A DNA stretch of 17,773 nucleotides from Candidatus Bathyarchaeota archaeon. GTDB lineage: Archaea > Thermoproteota > Bathyarchaeia > TCS64. The position numbers were made by a program, and so were the translations under genes. The DNA is taken from positions 1-17,773 of the forward strand of contig JAGTQJ010000011.1 of the NCBI GenBank assembly GCA_018396515.1, in the 5' to 3' direction. Shown here piece after piece: positions 7,780-15,016 of this stretch (within the stretch, counting starts at the first letter, position 1; each line of letters opens with the position of its first letter). The notes below the pieces were generated by a model that was given only the letters and a program-made list of their open reading frames with translations, was not told the DNA's origin and did not search any database.

Positions 7780-8985
7780 CTAGCCCCTCAGGGTTCCAGC
7801 ACCTATTAACCTCCATCTGCCTCCTACCCTTCGGCTGATGGCCACCTTGTCTCCCTCCTCAGCGCAGACGGGGATGGAGAGCTTCATCTCAACATAATCG
7901 CTGGAGACTGATGTGATGATCCCTGTGGTTTTCGCCGTTCCTATATTGAGGAGGAGAGTTTCACCCCTTGATATAGGTTCAACCTTCTCCATTGCCTGGC
8001 TTCCTACCACAGTGCTGAAGAGCTTGAATTCGAGAGCTGCCTCTTCTCTGACTGGAGGGAGGGTTCCAGGCTTTCCTAGGAGGCTTCCGACGAGGCCATC
8101 CGACTTCGTGAGTGAGGGGTCTAGCATAGTTCCAACCCCGACTAGGCCTCCTGGAAAGGCCACCTCTACGGATCTACCTCCGGCCTGGAGGCTCGTTATC
8201 TCTGTGTAGAGGCCATGCATCCTCAACCTGTTCTTCTCCTTAACGGGGAGGCCTGGAAGGATCTCTACTTCATCTCCCACTCTGAAGCTTCCCTGGAATA
8301 TCGATCCCCCTAGGACTCCTCCCCTGAGCTCCTCAATCGGGGTGCCCGGCCTATTCACATCGAAGCTCCTGATGATATGCATCCTAGGCGGCTTCTCAGG
8401 GTCCCTCTTAGGCGTTGGTATACACTTCTGGATCGCGCTTAGGAGGAGGTCAATGTTTACACTGTGCTGGGCAGAGACGGGGATTATGGGGGCATCCTCA
8501 GCGATCGAGCCCTTAACGAACCTCTTTATCTCGTTATAGTTCTTTATCGCGTCCTCCCTAGTCACTATATCTATCTTATTCTGGACTATGACTATGTTCC
8601 TTACCCCTATGATCTCCACAGCTGCCAGGTGCTCCCTGGTCTGCGGCTGGGGACAGGGCTCATCCGCAGCTATCACGAGTATGGCTCCATCCATCACCGC
8701 AGCCCCGCTCAGCATGGTGGCCATGAGGATCTCATGCCCAGGGGCGTCCACAAAGCTTATAGCCCTCTGGAACTCGGCGTTCGAGCCGCAGGAGGGGCAT
8801 ACCGGTGAGGTTGAGTAGCAGGAAGGGTCTACACAATCGGGGCACTTGTAAATCGCGCAGTCAGCGTATCCGAGCTTTATGGTGATACCCCTTCTCAACT
8901 CCTCACTGTGGCGTGCCGCCCACACGCCCGTGAGGGCCTGTACAAGCGTGGTCTTACCGTGGTCCACATGGCCTATCGTGCCCAC
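7780..8985 (-). CDS. eif2g: Translation initiation factor aIF2 subunit gamma
   Basis: The GTP-binding subunit of aIF2, which delivers Met-tRNAi to the small ribosomal subunit. Motifs counted from the GTG at 8985: G1 GHVDHGKT (5-12), switch I GITIKLGY, a zinc knuckle CPDC...CPSC (Cys48, 51, 63, 66), G3 DAPGHE (80-85), G4 NKID (136-139), then two beta-barrel domains. The GTG has GAGG five bases upstream, but the codons before it encode PRQPEAN, matching the conserved N-terminal QPEVN that precedes IG.VGHVDHGKT in other archaea. The true N-terminus is therefore probably about 11 residues further on (near 9009), although no ATG, GTG or TTG exists there in frame; CTG (9009) or ATA would be needed. 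With the extension the length is about 410, normal for the family. Confidence 0.95.
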   Translation of the reverse strand: MGTIGHVDHGKTTLVQALTGVWAARHSEELRRGITIKLGYADCAIYKCPDCVDPSCYSTSPVCPSCGSNAEFQRAISFVDAPGHEILMATMLSGAAVMDGAILVIAADEPCPQPQTREHLAAVEIIGVRNIVIVQNKIDIVTREDAIKNYNEIKRFVKGSIAEDAPIIPVSAQHSVNIDLLLSAIQKCIPTPKRDPEKPPRMHIIRSFDVNRPGTPIEELRGGVLGGSIFQGSFRVGDEVEILPGLPVKEKNRLRMHGLYTEITSLQAGGRSVEVAFPGGLVGVGTMLDPSLTKSDGLVGSLLGKPGTLPPVREEAALEFKLFSTVVGSQAMEKVEPISRGETLLLNIGTAKTTGIITSVSSDYVEMKLSIPVCAEEGDKVAISRRVGGRWRLIGAGTLRG

Positions 8986-9055
8986 ATTGGCCTCAGGCTG
9001 ACGCGGCAGAGGAGCTATAACCCATCGCCTCGAAAATTTAGATGAGCCACCTTAT

Positions 9056-9063
9056 CTTATATA
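9056..9063 (-). promoter_or_regulatory. TATA box of the aIF2-gamma/PIN operon
   Basis: TATATAAG on the minus strand predicts transcription from about 9034. That start would leave a leader of about 25 nt to a CTG at 9009 or 48 nt to the GTG at 8985. An ATG at 9025 in the leader opens only a 10-codon frame. Confidence 0.6.
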
Positions 9064-9122
9064 GTTGTTTGGGTGGGGTGGGTTCATTGAGGTAAGCCTT
9101 TAAATCTGAGTGGACGGTGCCA

Positions 9123-9134
9123 CGAAATATAAAT
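9123..9134 (+). promoter_or_regulatory. BRE/TATA promoter candidate for the PhoU/TrkA-C gene pair
   Basis: CGAAA (9123-9127) overlaps an AATATAAAT TATA-like element (9126-9134). Transcription would start near 9157 and leave a leader of about 87 nt. A second candidate, GATAAA near 9172-9177 behind CGAAAG, would shorten the leader to about 40 nt. Confidence 0.4.
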
Positions 9135-9243
9135 TACTTCCCCCCCTTTAACCCACCCACGAAAGAAAAAGGATAAATCAAAGAACTAGTAAGTGTTTAG
9201 AGTTGCGTCTTAAAGCCTCGTACCCGTTAGAGGTTTCTGCGTT

Positions 9244-9846
9244 ATGAGACGCTTGAAGAAGATAGAATATACCCCCATATCTGTAAGGGAGACCCTGCTC
9301 CAGTTGAAGGACATATCCGAACTCATGATAGACCTATCATACTCGGCCATTATCCTGAATGACAAGGAACTTGCCAAGGAGGTCTTGGAGCTTGAGGAAA
9401 GGATTGACAACATGCTATATATACTCGATATGAACTTGATGCTCGCGGCTCGGGATCCGGAGGACGCCGAGGTTCTGGCTGGAGTGGCACATGTAGGTGT
9501 GTTTATGAACGCTATATCGGATGCGGCGGCGGAGATAGCCGACCTCGTCCTGAACGACATCGAGATCCATCCAGTGGCCAGGGAGGTCTTCAAAAAGACT
9601 ACAGAGGTTCTCTCAAGGATCGAGGTGGCTGAAGGATCGATGCTCGTCGAAAAAACCGTCGATGAACTCGACCTGGCCTCAGCCATAGGTGTAGATATAA
9701 TAGCGATAAAGAGGGGTAAACACTGGCTGATAAACCCGGAGAAGGAGGTTATAATGCCCGAGGATATACTCATGGCCAGAGGAGGCCTCACAGGTATTAA
9801 AATCCTCGAGAGGGCTGCTAGGGGAGAGATAGATGAACTCGTGTGA
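9244..9846 (+). CDS. PhoU-like helical domain plus TrkA-C (RCK_C) regulatory protein, copy 1
   Basis: 200 residues with no membrane segment. The N-terminal half (about 1-110) is a PhoU-like helical bundle with the run LKDISELMIDLSYSAI and heptad-like acidic helices. The C-terminal half (about 115-195) is an RCK_C/TrkA-C domain, a small ligand-binding fold seen in K+ and Mg2+ transport regulators, with TVDELDLASAIGVDIIAIKRG and PEDILMARGG. The typical role is gating or regulating a cation channel or transporter in response to a nucleotide or ion; no transporter gene is adjacent, so the partner is unknown. The ATG at 9244 follows GAGGT (spacer about 8 nt). The downstream copy overlaps by 14 nt. 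The pair lies opposite in strand to the translation genes on both sides. Confidence 0.82.
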   Translation: MRRLKKIEYTPISVRETLLQLKDISELMIDLSYSAIILNDKELAKEVLELEERIDNMLYILDMNLMLAARDPEDAEVLAGVAHVGVFMNAISDAAAEIADLVLNDIEIHPVAREVFKKTTEVLSRIEVAEGSMLVEKTVDELDLASAIGVDIIAIKRGKHWLINPEKEVIMPEDILMARGGLTGIKILERAARGEIDELV

Positions 9847-10483
9847 GGATGCGAATAGCTTCGAGAAGATCTGCTCTGAGCTTGTAGAGATGAAGGACAC
9901 CTCAGAGCTCATGATGGATCTGGCGTACTCATCCCTACTCCTAAATAGCCGGGAACTTGCAGAGGAGGTACTCCAACTTGAGGAGAAGGTGGATAAGATG
10001 CATACCGACTTCGAGCTAAGCGTCCTATCCAGATGTGCGGTAGAGGGAGACATCAAAGGCCTGATGGCTCTTCTGAGGATGGGCTCTACTATGGAGAGGA
10101 TCGCGGATGCGGCCGTAGAGATAGCTGAGGTGGTCCTAAAGGGTATAGAGCCCCACCCCATTCTCAGGATCGTAATAGAGGCAGCCGATGAGACCGTGGA
10201 GAGGGGGATCATCTCTAGACGTTCAACCTTGGTGGGAAAGAGCTTGAAGGAGGCCAAGATACCCGAGGGGACCGGAATGTGGCCCCTTCTGATACGTAGA
10301 GGGGATAAGTGGATACGCCCCAGGCCGGATACGGTTCTACAGGCTGGAGATATAATCATAGCATCGGGCTATTCGGAGGGGGCGGAAGATTTCAAGAGGC
10401 TTTTAAGAGGCGAACCCGATAAAGGGGTGGATAAAGAGATGGAGAGAGATGAAGAGGAGAACCTCGATGGCTGGTCTGCCTGA
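9833..10483 (+). CDS. PhoU-like helical domain plus TrkA-C (RCK_C) regulatory protein, copy 2
   Basis: A paralogue of the preceding gene, 216 residues, with the same order: a PhoU-like helical part (about 1-115, with MKDTSELMMDLAYSSLLLNSRELAEEVLQLEE in segments alignable to copy 1) and a TrkA-C domain (about 120-195) with LVGKSLKEAKIPEGTG, LIRRGDKWIRP and QAGDIIIASG. The last about 20 residues are a charged, probably disordered tail. The ATG lies 14 nt inside copy 1 and is preceded by GGGGAGAG, so the two are translationally coupled and likely form a heteromer. In my recollection similar tandem pairs accompany MgtE/SLC41-type Mg2+ transporters in other archaea; none is visible here. Confidence 0.82.
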   Translation: MNSCEDANSFEKICSELVEMKDTSELMMDLAYSSLLLNSRELAEEVLQLEEKVDKMHTDFELSVLSRCAVEGDIKGLMALLRMGSTMERIADAAVEIAEVVLKGIEPHPILRIVIEAADETVERGIISRRSTLVGKSLKEAKIPEGTGMWPLLIRRGDKWIRPRPDTVLQAGDIIIASGYSEGAEDFKRLLRGEPDKGVDKEMERDEEENLDGWSA

Positions 10484-10518
10484 GCCCTCACCAGTGTGGA
10501 GAAATAGCCCGTAAAAAT

Positions 10519-10538
10519 CCCCCTTTTGGGGCGTTTTT
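10519..10538. terminator. Bidirectional hairpin terminator between convergent operons
   Basis: CCCC TTTT GGGG (10520-10531) is followed by CG and TTTTT on the plus strand. On the minus strand the same hairpin is followed by A and TTTTT. It could stop transcripts from the PhoU/TrkA-C pair and read-through from S6e. Confidence 0.55.
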
Positions 10539-10563
10539 CTCGAAGGTTAGACCCCCACTAAAG

Positions 10564-10655
10564 GCTTCTAGAAGCTATTAGGAGGGAAACGCCTTCACCT
10601 TTGCCTTGTCAAAGCCGGAGATCTGTTTGCCGTAGACCTAAAACTATCCGGCAAA
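10564..10655. other. Cluster of three hairpins in the convergent intergenic region
   Basis: This 230-nt non-coding gap holds a 12-nt perfect palindrome GCTTCTAGAAGC (10564-10575), a 5-bp hairpin CTTTG/CAAAG (10599-10614), and a 7-bp hairpin TTTGCCG/CGGCAAA (10626-10632 with 10649-10655). An alternative stem GCCGGA/TCCGGC (10614-10619 with 10647-10652) excludes the last two. It may be a structured RNA or 3' UTR; no known family was recognised. Confidence 0.35.
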
Positions 10656-10699
10656 TTCTAAGAAATCTAAGCTGAACCGTACACTGAGACATTACCACC

Positions 10700-10704
10700 A
10701 AAAA
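10700..10704 (-). terminator. U-tract just after S6e
   Basis: A run of five T on the minus strand (AATATTTTTGG) begins 9 nt after the S6e stop, without a hairpin. It is a plausible archaeal U-tract terminator for the aIF5B-S6e operon. Confidence 0.4.
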
Positions 10705-10712
10705 TATTGTTT

Positions 10713-11075
10713 TCAGGGGCTTGATTTTGATGGCGGTCTTGCTACGATCTTAAAGTTCAGGTATTTTGTATCGGCTGTAACCGTGTTTCCCCTGACCATC
10801 TTCTTTCTCCTCTCTCCAGGATTTTTGGGTTTGTAGCCGACGCCGCCGCTTAGGATGAACCTCCCCTTCACCCCTCCGTGGATGTCGGGCCGCATGGGTA
10901 TTCCATCCTTGTCGCATCCGCCCGTCAGCTGTATCTTATACCCAGGCAGGTTGGCGATGGAGCCGTCTAGTATCTCACCAATCCTCCTCCCTATGAGGGT
11001 GGACATCCTTGAGTCCTCTATCTCGACCTTTCTGCTCTTTCCCGTCTCAGGATCTGAAATTATGAGGGTTGGCAT
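10713..11075 (-). CDS. rps6e: Small ribosomal subunit protein S6e
   Basis: 120 residues, a normal length for archaeal S6e. The hallmark segments are present: GYKIQLTGGCDKDGIPMRPD, HGGVKGRFILSGGVGYKP, and GERRKKMVRGNTVTADTKYLN. It is a 30S subunit component; the archaeal form lacks the phosphorylated C-terminal tail of eukaryotic S6. The ATG lies 10 nt after the aIF5B stop, and GGTG overlapping that stop serves as the ribosome binding site (spacer 7 nt), so it is co-transcribed with and probably coupled to aIF5B. In many archaea S6e is followed by aIF2-gamma; here about 920 bp with two opposite-strand genes and the aIF2-gamma promoter intervene. Confidence 0.96.
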   Translation of the reverse strand: MPTLIISDPETGKSRKVEIEDSRMSTLIGRRIGEILDGSIANLPGYKIQLTGGCDKDGIPMRPDIHGGVKGRFILSGGVGYKPKNPGERRKKMVRGNTVTADTKYLNFKIVARPPSKSSP

Positions 11076-11085
11076 GATCTTTCAC

Positions 11086-12905
11086 CTACATGGCCCAGAC
11101 AGGATCCCTTCTCCGCTTTATCTCAACCAGCTCTTTAAGGGTTTCGAGGGCCCGCTCGGTTAGGCGGCTTGAGAACCTGTCTCTTAACACTCTTACATGC
11201 TCCTCTGGGATGTCGACGTAGAGGATGTCTCCCTCTTTTATATGTCTACCTATTATGGGCTTCGGCATGGAGACCGCCACCTCCTTCCCCTCCTCGGCTA
11301 GGGATATCGGTTTCCCCTCCTCCTGTATCTGGGTTATCCGGCCCAGGGCTTCCCCCTCCATATTAATCATCTCTCTGTTTGGGGCGATGACTCCGGCTAG
11401 AACCTTGACGCCGAAGATGGCGGGATTAGACCTCCGGAAGATGAAGCCCTCTAAGACCTCTATCTTCCCGGGCTTGATGAGAGCGTCGAACTCCTTCCTC
11501 TCTTTCGCCTCCTTCTCAGCCTCGAGCCACCTGAAGTAATCATCGATGAGGTTGTAGATCACATCCCTCTTGAAGACAGGTATCCCCTCAGCCCTGGCCT
11601 CCCTCTCCGCGTCTGGAAGCACCTTCACGTTGAAGGCGAGTACGGCTCCATACAGGGGCTCCTCATATCTAACAGCCACGGCCTCGACCACATCCCTCTT
11701 GGAGACGTCGCCGATATCGGCCAACCTTATTGGTATTCCCCTAGCCTTGAAGAGGTCTATAAGGGCCTCAAGGGAACCGAGGGTATCTGACTTTAGGATG
11801 ATGCCTACCTTGTCCGTGTAGAAGCGTATCCTAGCAACCTCCGATGCCACCTCCTCGAGCACCTGCTCCAGAGGCGTTCCATCCCCCACGGCTATCAATG
11901 GGGCTCCTGGAACCGCATTCTCAAGGTTAGGGGCGACGATCTTCACCCCAGCCGCGGCTGGGGCTTCGGCTATGTTGAGGAACCTCTTCCGTGGATCCCT
12001 TATCTCGTCGAGAGGCTGTGGCATGAGTATTGCCCTCACCCCGGTGGCTATGGCACCCTCCTTACCCCCGACGACTATGGTGTCTCCCTGCCTTAGGACA
12101 CCATCATAGATTATTGCGTTGATCGTTGTGCCCAAGCCGACCTCCTCCTTAACCTCTAGAACTGCCCCCCTTGCGGGCCCCTGGCTGACCATGAGCTTTT
12201 CTTGGAGGTATTGCTGCGTCAATCCAATGAGGATGGCTATAAGCTCCCCTATGCCCTCCCCGGTCTTGGCACTCACCGGAACTATGGCCACATTCCTGGT
12301 GAAGTCCTTCACCCTATCGAACCGTTCAGACTTGAATCCAAGGGTGGAGAGGGTTCCCATGATATTATAGAGCCGATTGTCAAGGTCCTCCCTAACGGCG
12401 GGCTCCTGCTTTGAATAGGAGACCATGAATAGGGAGTCGGCGATGCTCCTCCAACCCGGGATCAAGTCGATCTTGTTCGCTGCCACTATGAAGGGAGTCC
12501 TCCTGCTCTTCAGTATATCGATGGACTCATAGGTCTGATTCTCAAAGCCGTGGGTGATGTCCACAACCAGGATAGCCAGATCAGCTATGGAGCCCCCCCT
12601 ACGGCGGAGGTTGGTAAAGGCCTCATGGCCAGGTGTATCTATGACGAGAAGGCCTGGAATTTTTATGGAGATCTTGAAGCTCTTCATGAGCTGCTGGGTG
12701 ATGGCGGCGAGAGTCTCCGTCGGGAAGAAGCTCGCCCCTATCTGCTGGGTTATACCCCCAGCCTCCCTGAGCTGGACAGCGGTACCCCTGATCTTGTCGA
12801 GGAGAGAAGTCTTACCCGTGTCGACTGGCATCCGGAGAGCATCTACTCACCCGGATCATGCCCGAGCACGCAGACTATAGGTTGTCTTATAGGCAAGGTG
12901 GACAC
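11086..12905 (-). CDS. infB: Translation initiation factor aIF5B (IF2-like), interrupted by a 32-nt BHB intron
   Basis: The ribosomal-subunit-joining GTPase. I predict two exons on the minus strand: 12905..12857 and 12824..11086, giving 595 residues, normal for aIF5B. Exon 1 starts at GTG 12905 and encodes STLPIRQPIVCVLGH; exon 2 continues VDTGKTSLLDKIRGT. The spliced P-loop GHVDTGKT (15-22) equals that of eukaryotic eIF5B. Further motifs are EAGGITQQIGA (switch I), DTPGHEAF (G3) and NKID (G4), followed by the beta-barrel and C-terminal domains. Without splicing, exon 1 reaches a TAG after 20 codons, and the remaining reading frame from an ATG inside the intron lacks the first Gly-His of the P-loop. 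A TATA box at 12932-12937 puts transcription start within a few bases of the GTG. S6e follows 10 nt after the stop. Confidence 0.93.
12825..12856 (-). other. Archaeal pre-mRNA intron (bulge-helix-bulge) in aIF5B
   Basis: On the minus strand the exon-side helix TCG (12865-12863) pairs with CGA (12823-12821), with CGTG/CACG beyond a single bulged C. The central 4-bp helix is GGCA (12862-12859) with TGCC (12830-12827). The intron-side helix is TCCGG (12855-12851) with CCGGA (12835-12831). The 3-nt bulges TGA (12858-12856) and AGT (12826-12824) lie on opposite strands. Cutting both after the second base, as tRNA splicing endonuclease does, removes 32 nt and joins CATG to TCGAC, restoring Gly-His-Val-Asp. 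The intron splits the Val17 codon in phase 1 and removes an in-frame TAG. Confidence 0.9.
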
Positions 12906-12906
12906 C

Positions 12907-12954
12907 CCCAGAACTACATGGCTAGGCGTCTAATATACCTGTGTAGTTCTTGGG
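12907..12954. repeat. Inverted repeat flanking the aIF5B TATA box, possible operator
   Basis: Arm CCCAGAACTACA (12907-12918) is the reverse complement of TGTAGTTCTTGGG (12942-12954) apart from one extra base. The 23-bp spacer holds the TATA element. The predicted transcript begins near 12908, so only one arm is transcribed and the repeat would work as DNA rather than as an RNA hairpin. Confidence 0.5.
12932..12937 (-). promoter_or_regulatory. TATA box of the aIF5B-S6e operon
   Basis: TATATT on the minus strand, centre about 29 nt upstream of the GTG at 12905. Transcription would start at or within about 4 nt of that GTG, supporting it as a (near-)leaderless start of exon 1. Confidence 0.6.
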
Positions 12955-13041
12955 TTAACCCCCCTCGAAATTATAGGAGGGAAAACACGGATCAACGGAA
13001 TCGATAGACTATTTCTAGAAACCGCCTATAGGTTTCATCTG

Positions 13042-13569
13042 ATGTACACGATCGGCCACTCCACCAGAAGCCTTGAGGATTTAATAAGGATCCTGAAGAG
13101 GTATGGTATAGAGTTCCTCGTAGACATCAGGAGGTGGCCCACATCCAAGCGGAATCCACAGTTTAACGGTGAATGCCTCCGCGAGACCCTTGCACGGGAG
13201 GGGATCAGGTACATATGGATGGGCGAGGCCCTAGGTGGATATAGGCGGAGAGGCCTACCCTCATCACCCAATGAAGGCTGGAGGAGCCGAGGGTTCAGGA
13301 ACTACGCCGATCATGCCCTAAGTGAGGCCTTCAGAGCAGCCCTAAAGGAGCTGATAACCCTCTCAAGGGAGGGGGTGGTGGCCCTTATGTGTGCGGAGAA
13401 GAGCTACTGGAGATGCCATAGGAGGATACTCTCGGACCATCTGACCGCAGCCGGTCTTGAGGTGCTCCACATATCAGATGAGGGGGATGTAAGGAGACAC
13501 CGCCTAACAAGATTCGCGGTCATAAAGGGTGGGGCTGTCGTATATCCTTATCCATCAAAGGGGGATTGA
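13042..13569 (+). CDS. DUF488 family protein
   Basis: 175 residues of the DUF488 family. Marks are the N-terminal YTIGHSTRSLEDLIRILKRY, VDIRRWPTSKRNPQFN, the YIWMGEALGGYRR segment, and the C-terminal VALMCAEKSYWRCHRRIL with its conserved CxE...CHR pattern. The Cys and His in that pattern suggest metal binding or redox/nucleic-acid chemistry, but the biochemical function of the family is not established. The ATG at 13042 gives exactly the family N-terminus; a TATA-like ACTATTTC about 30 nt upstream would make it nearly leaderless. It is divergent from aIF5B and shares that 136-nt intergenic region with its inverted repeat. Confidence 0.9.
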   Translation: MYTIGHSTRSLEDLIRILKRYGIEFLVDIRRWPTSKRNPQFNGECLRETLAREGIRYIWMGEALGGYRRRGLPSSPNEGWRSRGFRNYADHALSEAFRAALKELITLSREGVVALMCAEKSYWRCHRRILSDHLTAAGLEVLHISDEGDVRRHRLTRFAVIKGGAVVYPYPSKGD

Positions 13570-13933
13570 AACCCTTACTCAATCCGTTCTGAGGGGGAGA
13601 ACCAATTCTTTATTATAAATTCTTCAGCCCTTAGAAATTTTTGATGAATCGATTGATTCTCCTTAATGTAGGTTAATCCAGCCTTCTCTATCCCTTATTG
13701 CCGAGGGGCATTCCTTGGTTGATTTTCTCGAGCTAGAAATTAGGCATTTCTTGACGGAACTTGAGAACATCCCCCAATACACCCTGAGAATCAAATAATC
13801 CAGCCACAAATCTTTAGTTATCAGCGGTTCTTTATTATATGATCCAGCCGAGGCTTCCATATGATTCTCGTCTCATTTGATATAGAGATTTTATTTTTAG
13901 GACAGCACCGTTTGCACTCAATTCCCGCATTAT
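13570..13933. other. AT-rich intergenic region, no confident gene
   Basis: 364 nt between convergent DUF488 and the radical SAM gene. A 65-codon minus-strand frame (13663-13860) has no ribosome binding site and unusual composition and looks fortuitous. The 10-mer TAATCCAGCC occurs at 13674-13683 and 13796-13805, with a near copy (TGATCCAGCC) at 13840-13849. The region may be a decayed gene or element; nothing more can be supported. Confidence 0.4.
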
Positions 13934-15016
13934 TTAGGCTTTATGAGCATTAAGATCCTTTCGAGCCGGAGGCCTTCCTATTATTGGGATTCTTCTATCG
14001 CATCTGGGGCATCTTCCATCCGAGTTTAATCTATACTTGGTGACATCGAAGCCGTATCTCCTTATCAGGAGCTCACCGCATCCCGGGCAATAGGTGTTCT
14101 CCCCGGGATGGCCAGGAACATTCCCTATGTAGACATACTCCAGCCCCTCATCTAGGGCTATGCTCCTGGCCTCCTCAAGCCTCTCCACTGGGGTAACCTT
14201 GGTCAAGCCGTACATCCATGCCTTGTATGCTGGGTAAAACCTTGTGAAGTGGAGAGGGGTATCGCGCCCCAGTTCATCCCTAACCCTCTTTATTATCCAG
14301 CCTAAGCAGTCGTCATCGTCGTTGGCCCCAGGGATCACAAGGTTGACCATCTCAACATGCATCCCGATCCTCTTCGCTTTCCTTGAGTTCCTCCAGACAA
14401 CCTCGACATCGGCCCCGTTGCAGAATCGCCTGTAGAAGTCTTCATCCCCCTTTATATCGATGCACATGGAGTCGAGGCCAGCTTTATGCAGAGCCCCGAG
14501 GGCTTCAGGGGTCATATAGCCGTTCGTGTTCAGGTTACAGTAGAGGCCCCTCCTACTGGCCAGGGCGAAGCAGTCTAATGCATACTCTAGGAGGGTGCAG
14601 GAGGCCTCGTTGAAGGTGAAGGAGATCCCCAAGCCCCCCATCTTGAAGGCTAGATCCACAAACCTCTCCGGGCTAATATATGAGGCCGACTTGGGGTCGG
14701 CGGAGACCATGCTTATTGAGTGGTTCTGGCAGTAGACGCAGCGGAGGTTACACCCCCATGAGCCTGCGGATAGGGCCTTGGAGCCGGGCCAGTAATGGAA
14801 CATGGGCTTCTTCTCGATCGGGTTGAGGCTGAGGGAGCTTATGTCCCCATAGGTCAGTGTGTAAAGCCTCCCCCCTATGTTCATTCTGGAGCCACAGAAG
14901 CCCCTGTGCCCATCCAGAATCCGGCATCTCCTCTCACAGATCCCGCAGACGAGCGAGCCATCATCTCCCCTAACATAGAATAAAGCCTCTCTAATGGTTG
15001 GGCCCTGCTCTCCCAT
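13934..15016 (-). CDS. amrS: Radical SAM enzyme, AmmeMemoRadiSam system type (AmrS-like)
   Basis: 360 residues. The radical SAM Cys triad CNLRCVYC (Cys89, 93, 96) binds the [4Fe-4S] cluster. An N-terminal Cys set (Cys24, 27, 31, 41) precedes the family segment NPIEKKPMFHYWPGSKALSAG. The barrel includes SFTFNEAS, LNTNGY, CIDIKGD and LHFTRFYP. The C-terminus carries a zinc-ribbon-like pair CPGC and CPRC. This layout is that of the radical SAM member of the AmmeMemoRadiSam set, distantly related to pyruvate-formate-lyase activases. Its usual partners (an AMMECR1-domain and a MEMO1-like protein) are not in the window. Substrate unknown. The start ATG is about 30 nt downstream of a TTTTATTT TATA box, so the transcript is nearly leaderless. 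Confidence 0.9.
   Translation of the reverse strand: MGEQGPTIREALFYVRGDDGSLVCGICERRCRILDGHRGFCGSRMNIGGRLYTLTYGDISSLSLNPIEKKPMFHYWPGSKALSAGSWGCNLRCVYCQNHSISMVSADPKSASYISPERFVDLAFKMGGLGISFTFNEASCTLLEYALDCFALASRRGLYCNLNTNGYMTPEALGALHKAGLDSMCIDIKGDEDFYRRFCNGADVEVVWRNSRKAKRIGMHVEMVNLVIPGANDDDDCLGWIIKRVRDELGRDTPLHFTRFYPAYKAWMYGLTKVTPVERLEEARSIALDEGLEYVYIGNVPGHPGENTYCPGCGELLIRRYGFDVTKYRLNSDGRCPRCDRRIPIIGRPPARKDLNAHKA

Noticed and set aside
8985..9060. A second BHB intron near the start of aIF2-gamma, to join ATG 9025 to the QPEAN frame
   Set aside because: I searched for a 4-bp helix with opposed 3-nt bulges after ATG 9025. GATG, ATGG, TGGG or GGGT find no usable partner before the conserved codons, and the needed intron would be very short.
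13663..13860. 65-codon minus-strand ORF in the 13.6-13.9 kb gap
   Set aside because: Odd composition, no ribosome binding site and no recognisable motif; treated as chance or relic sequence.
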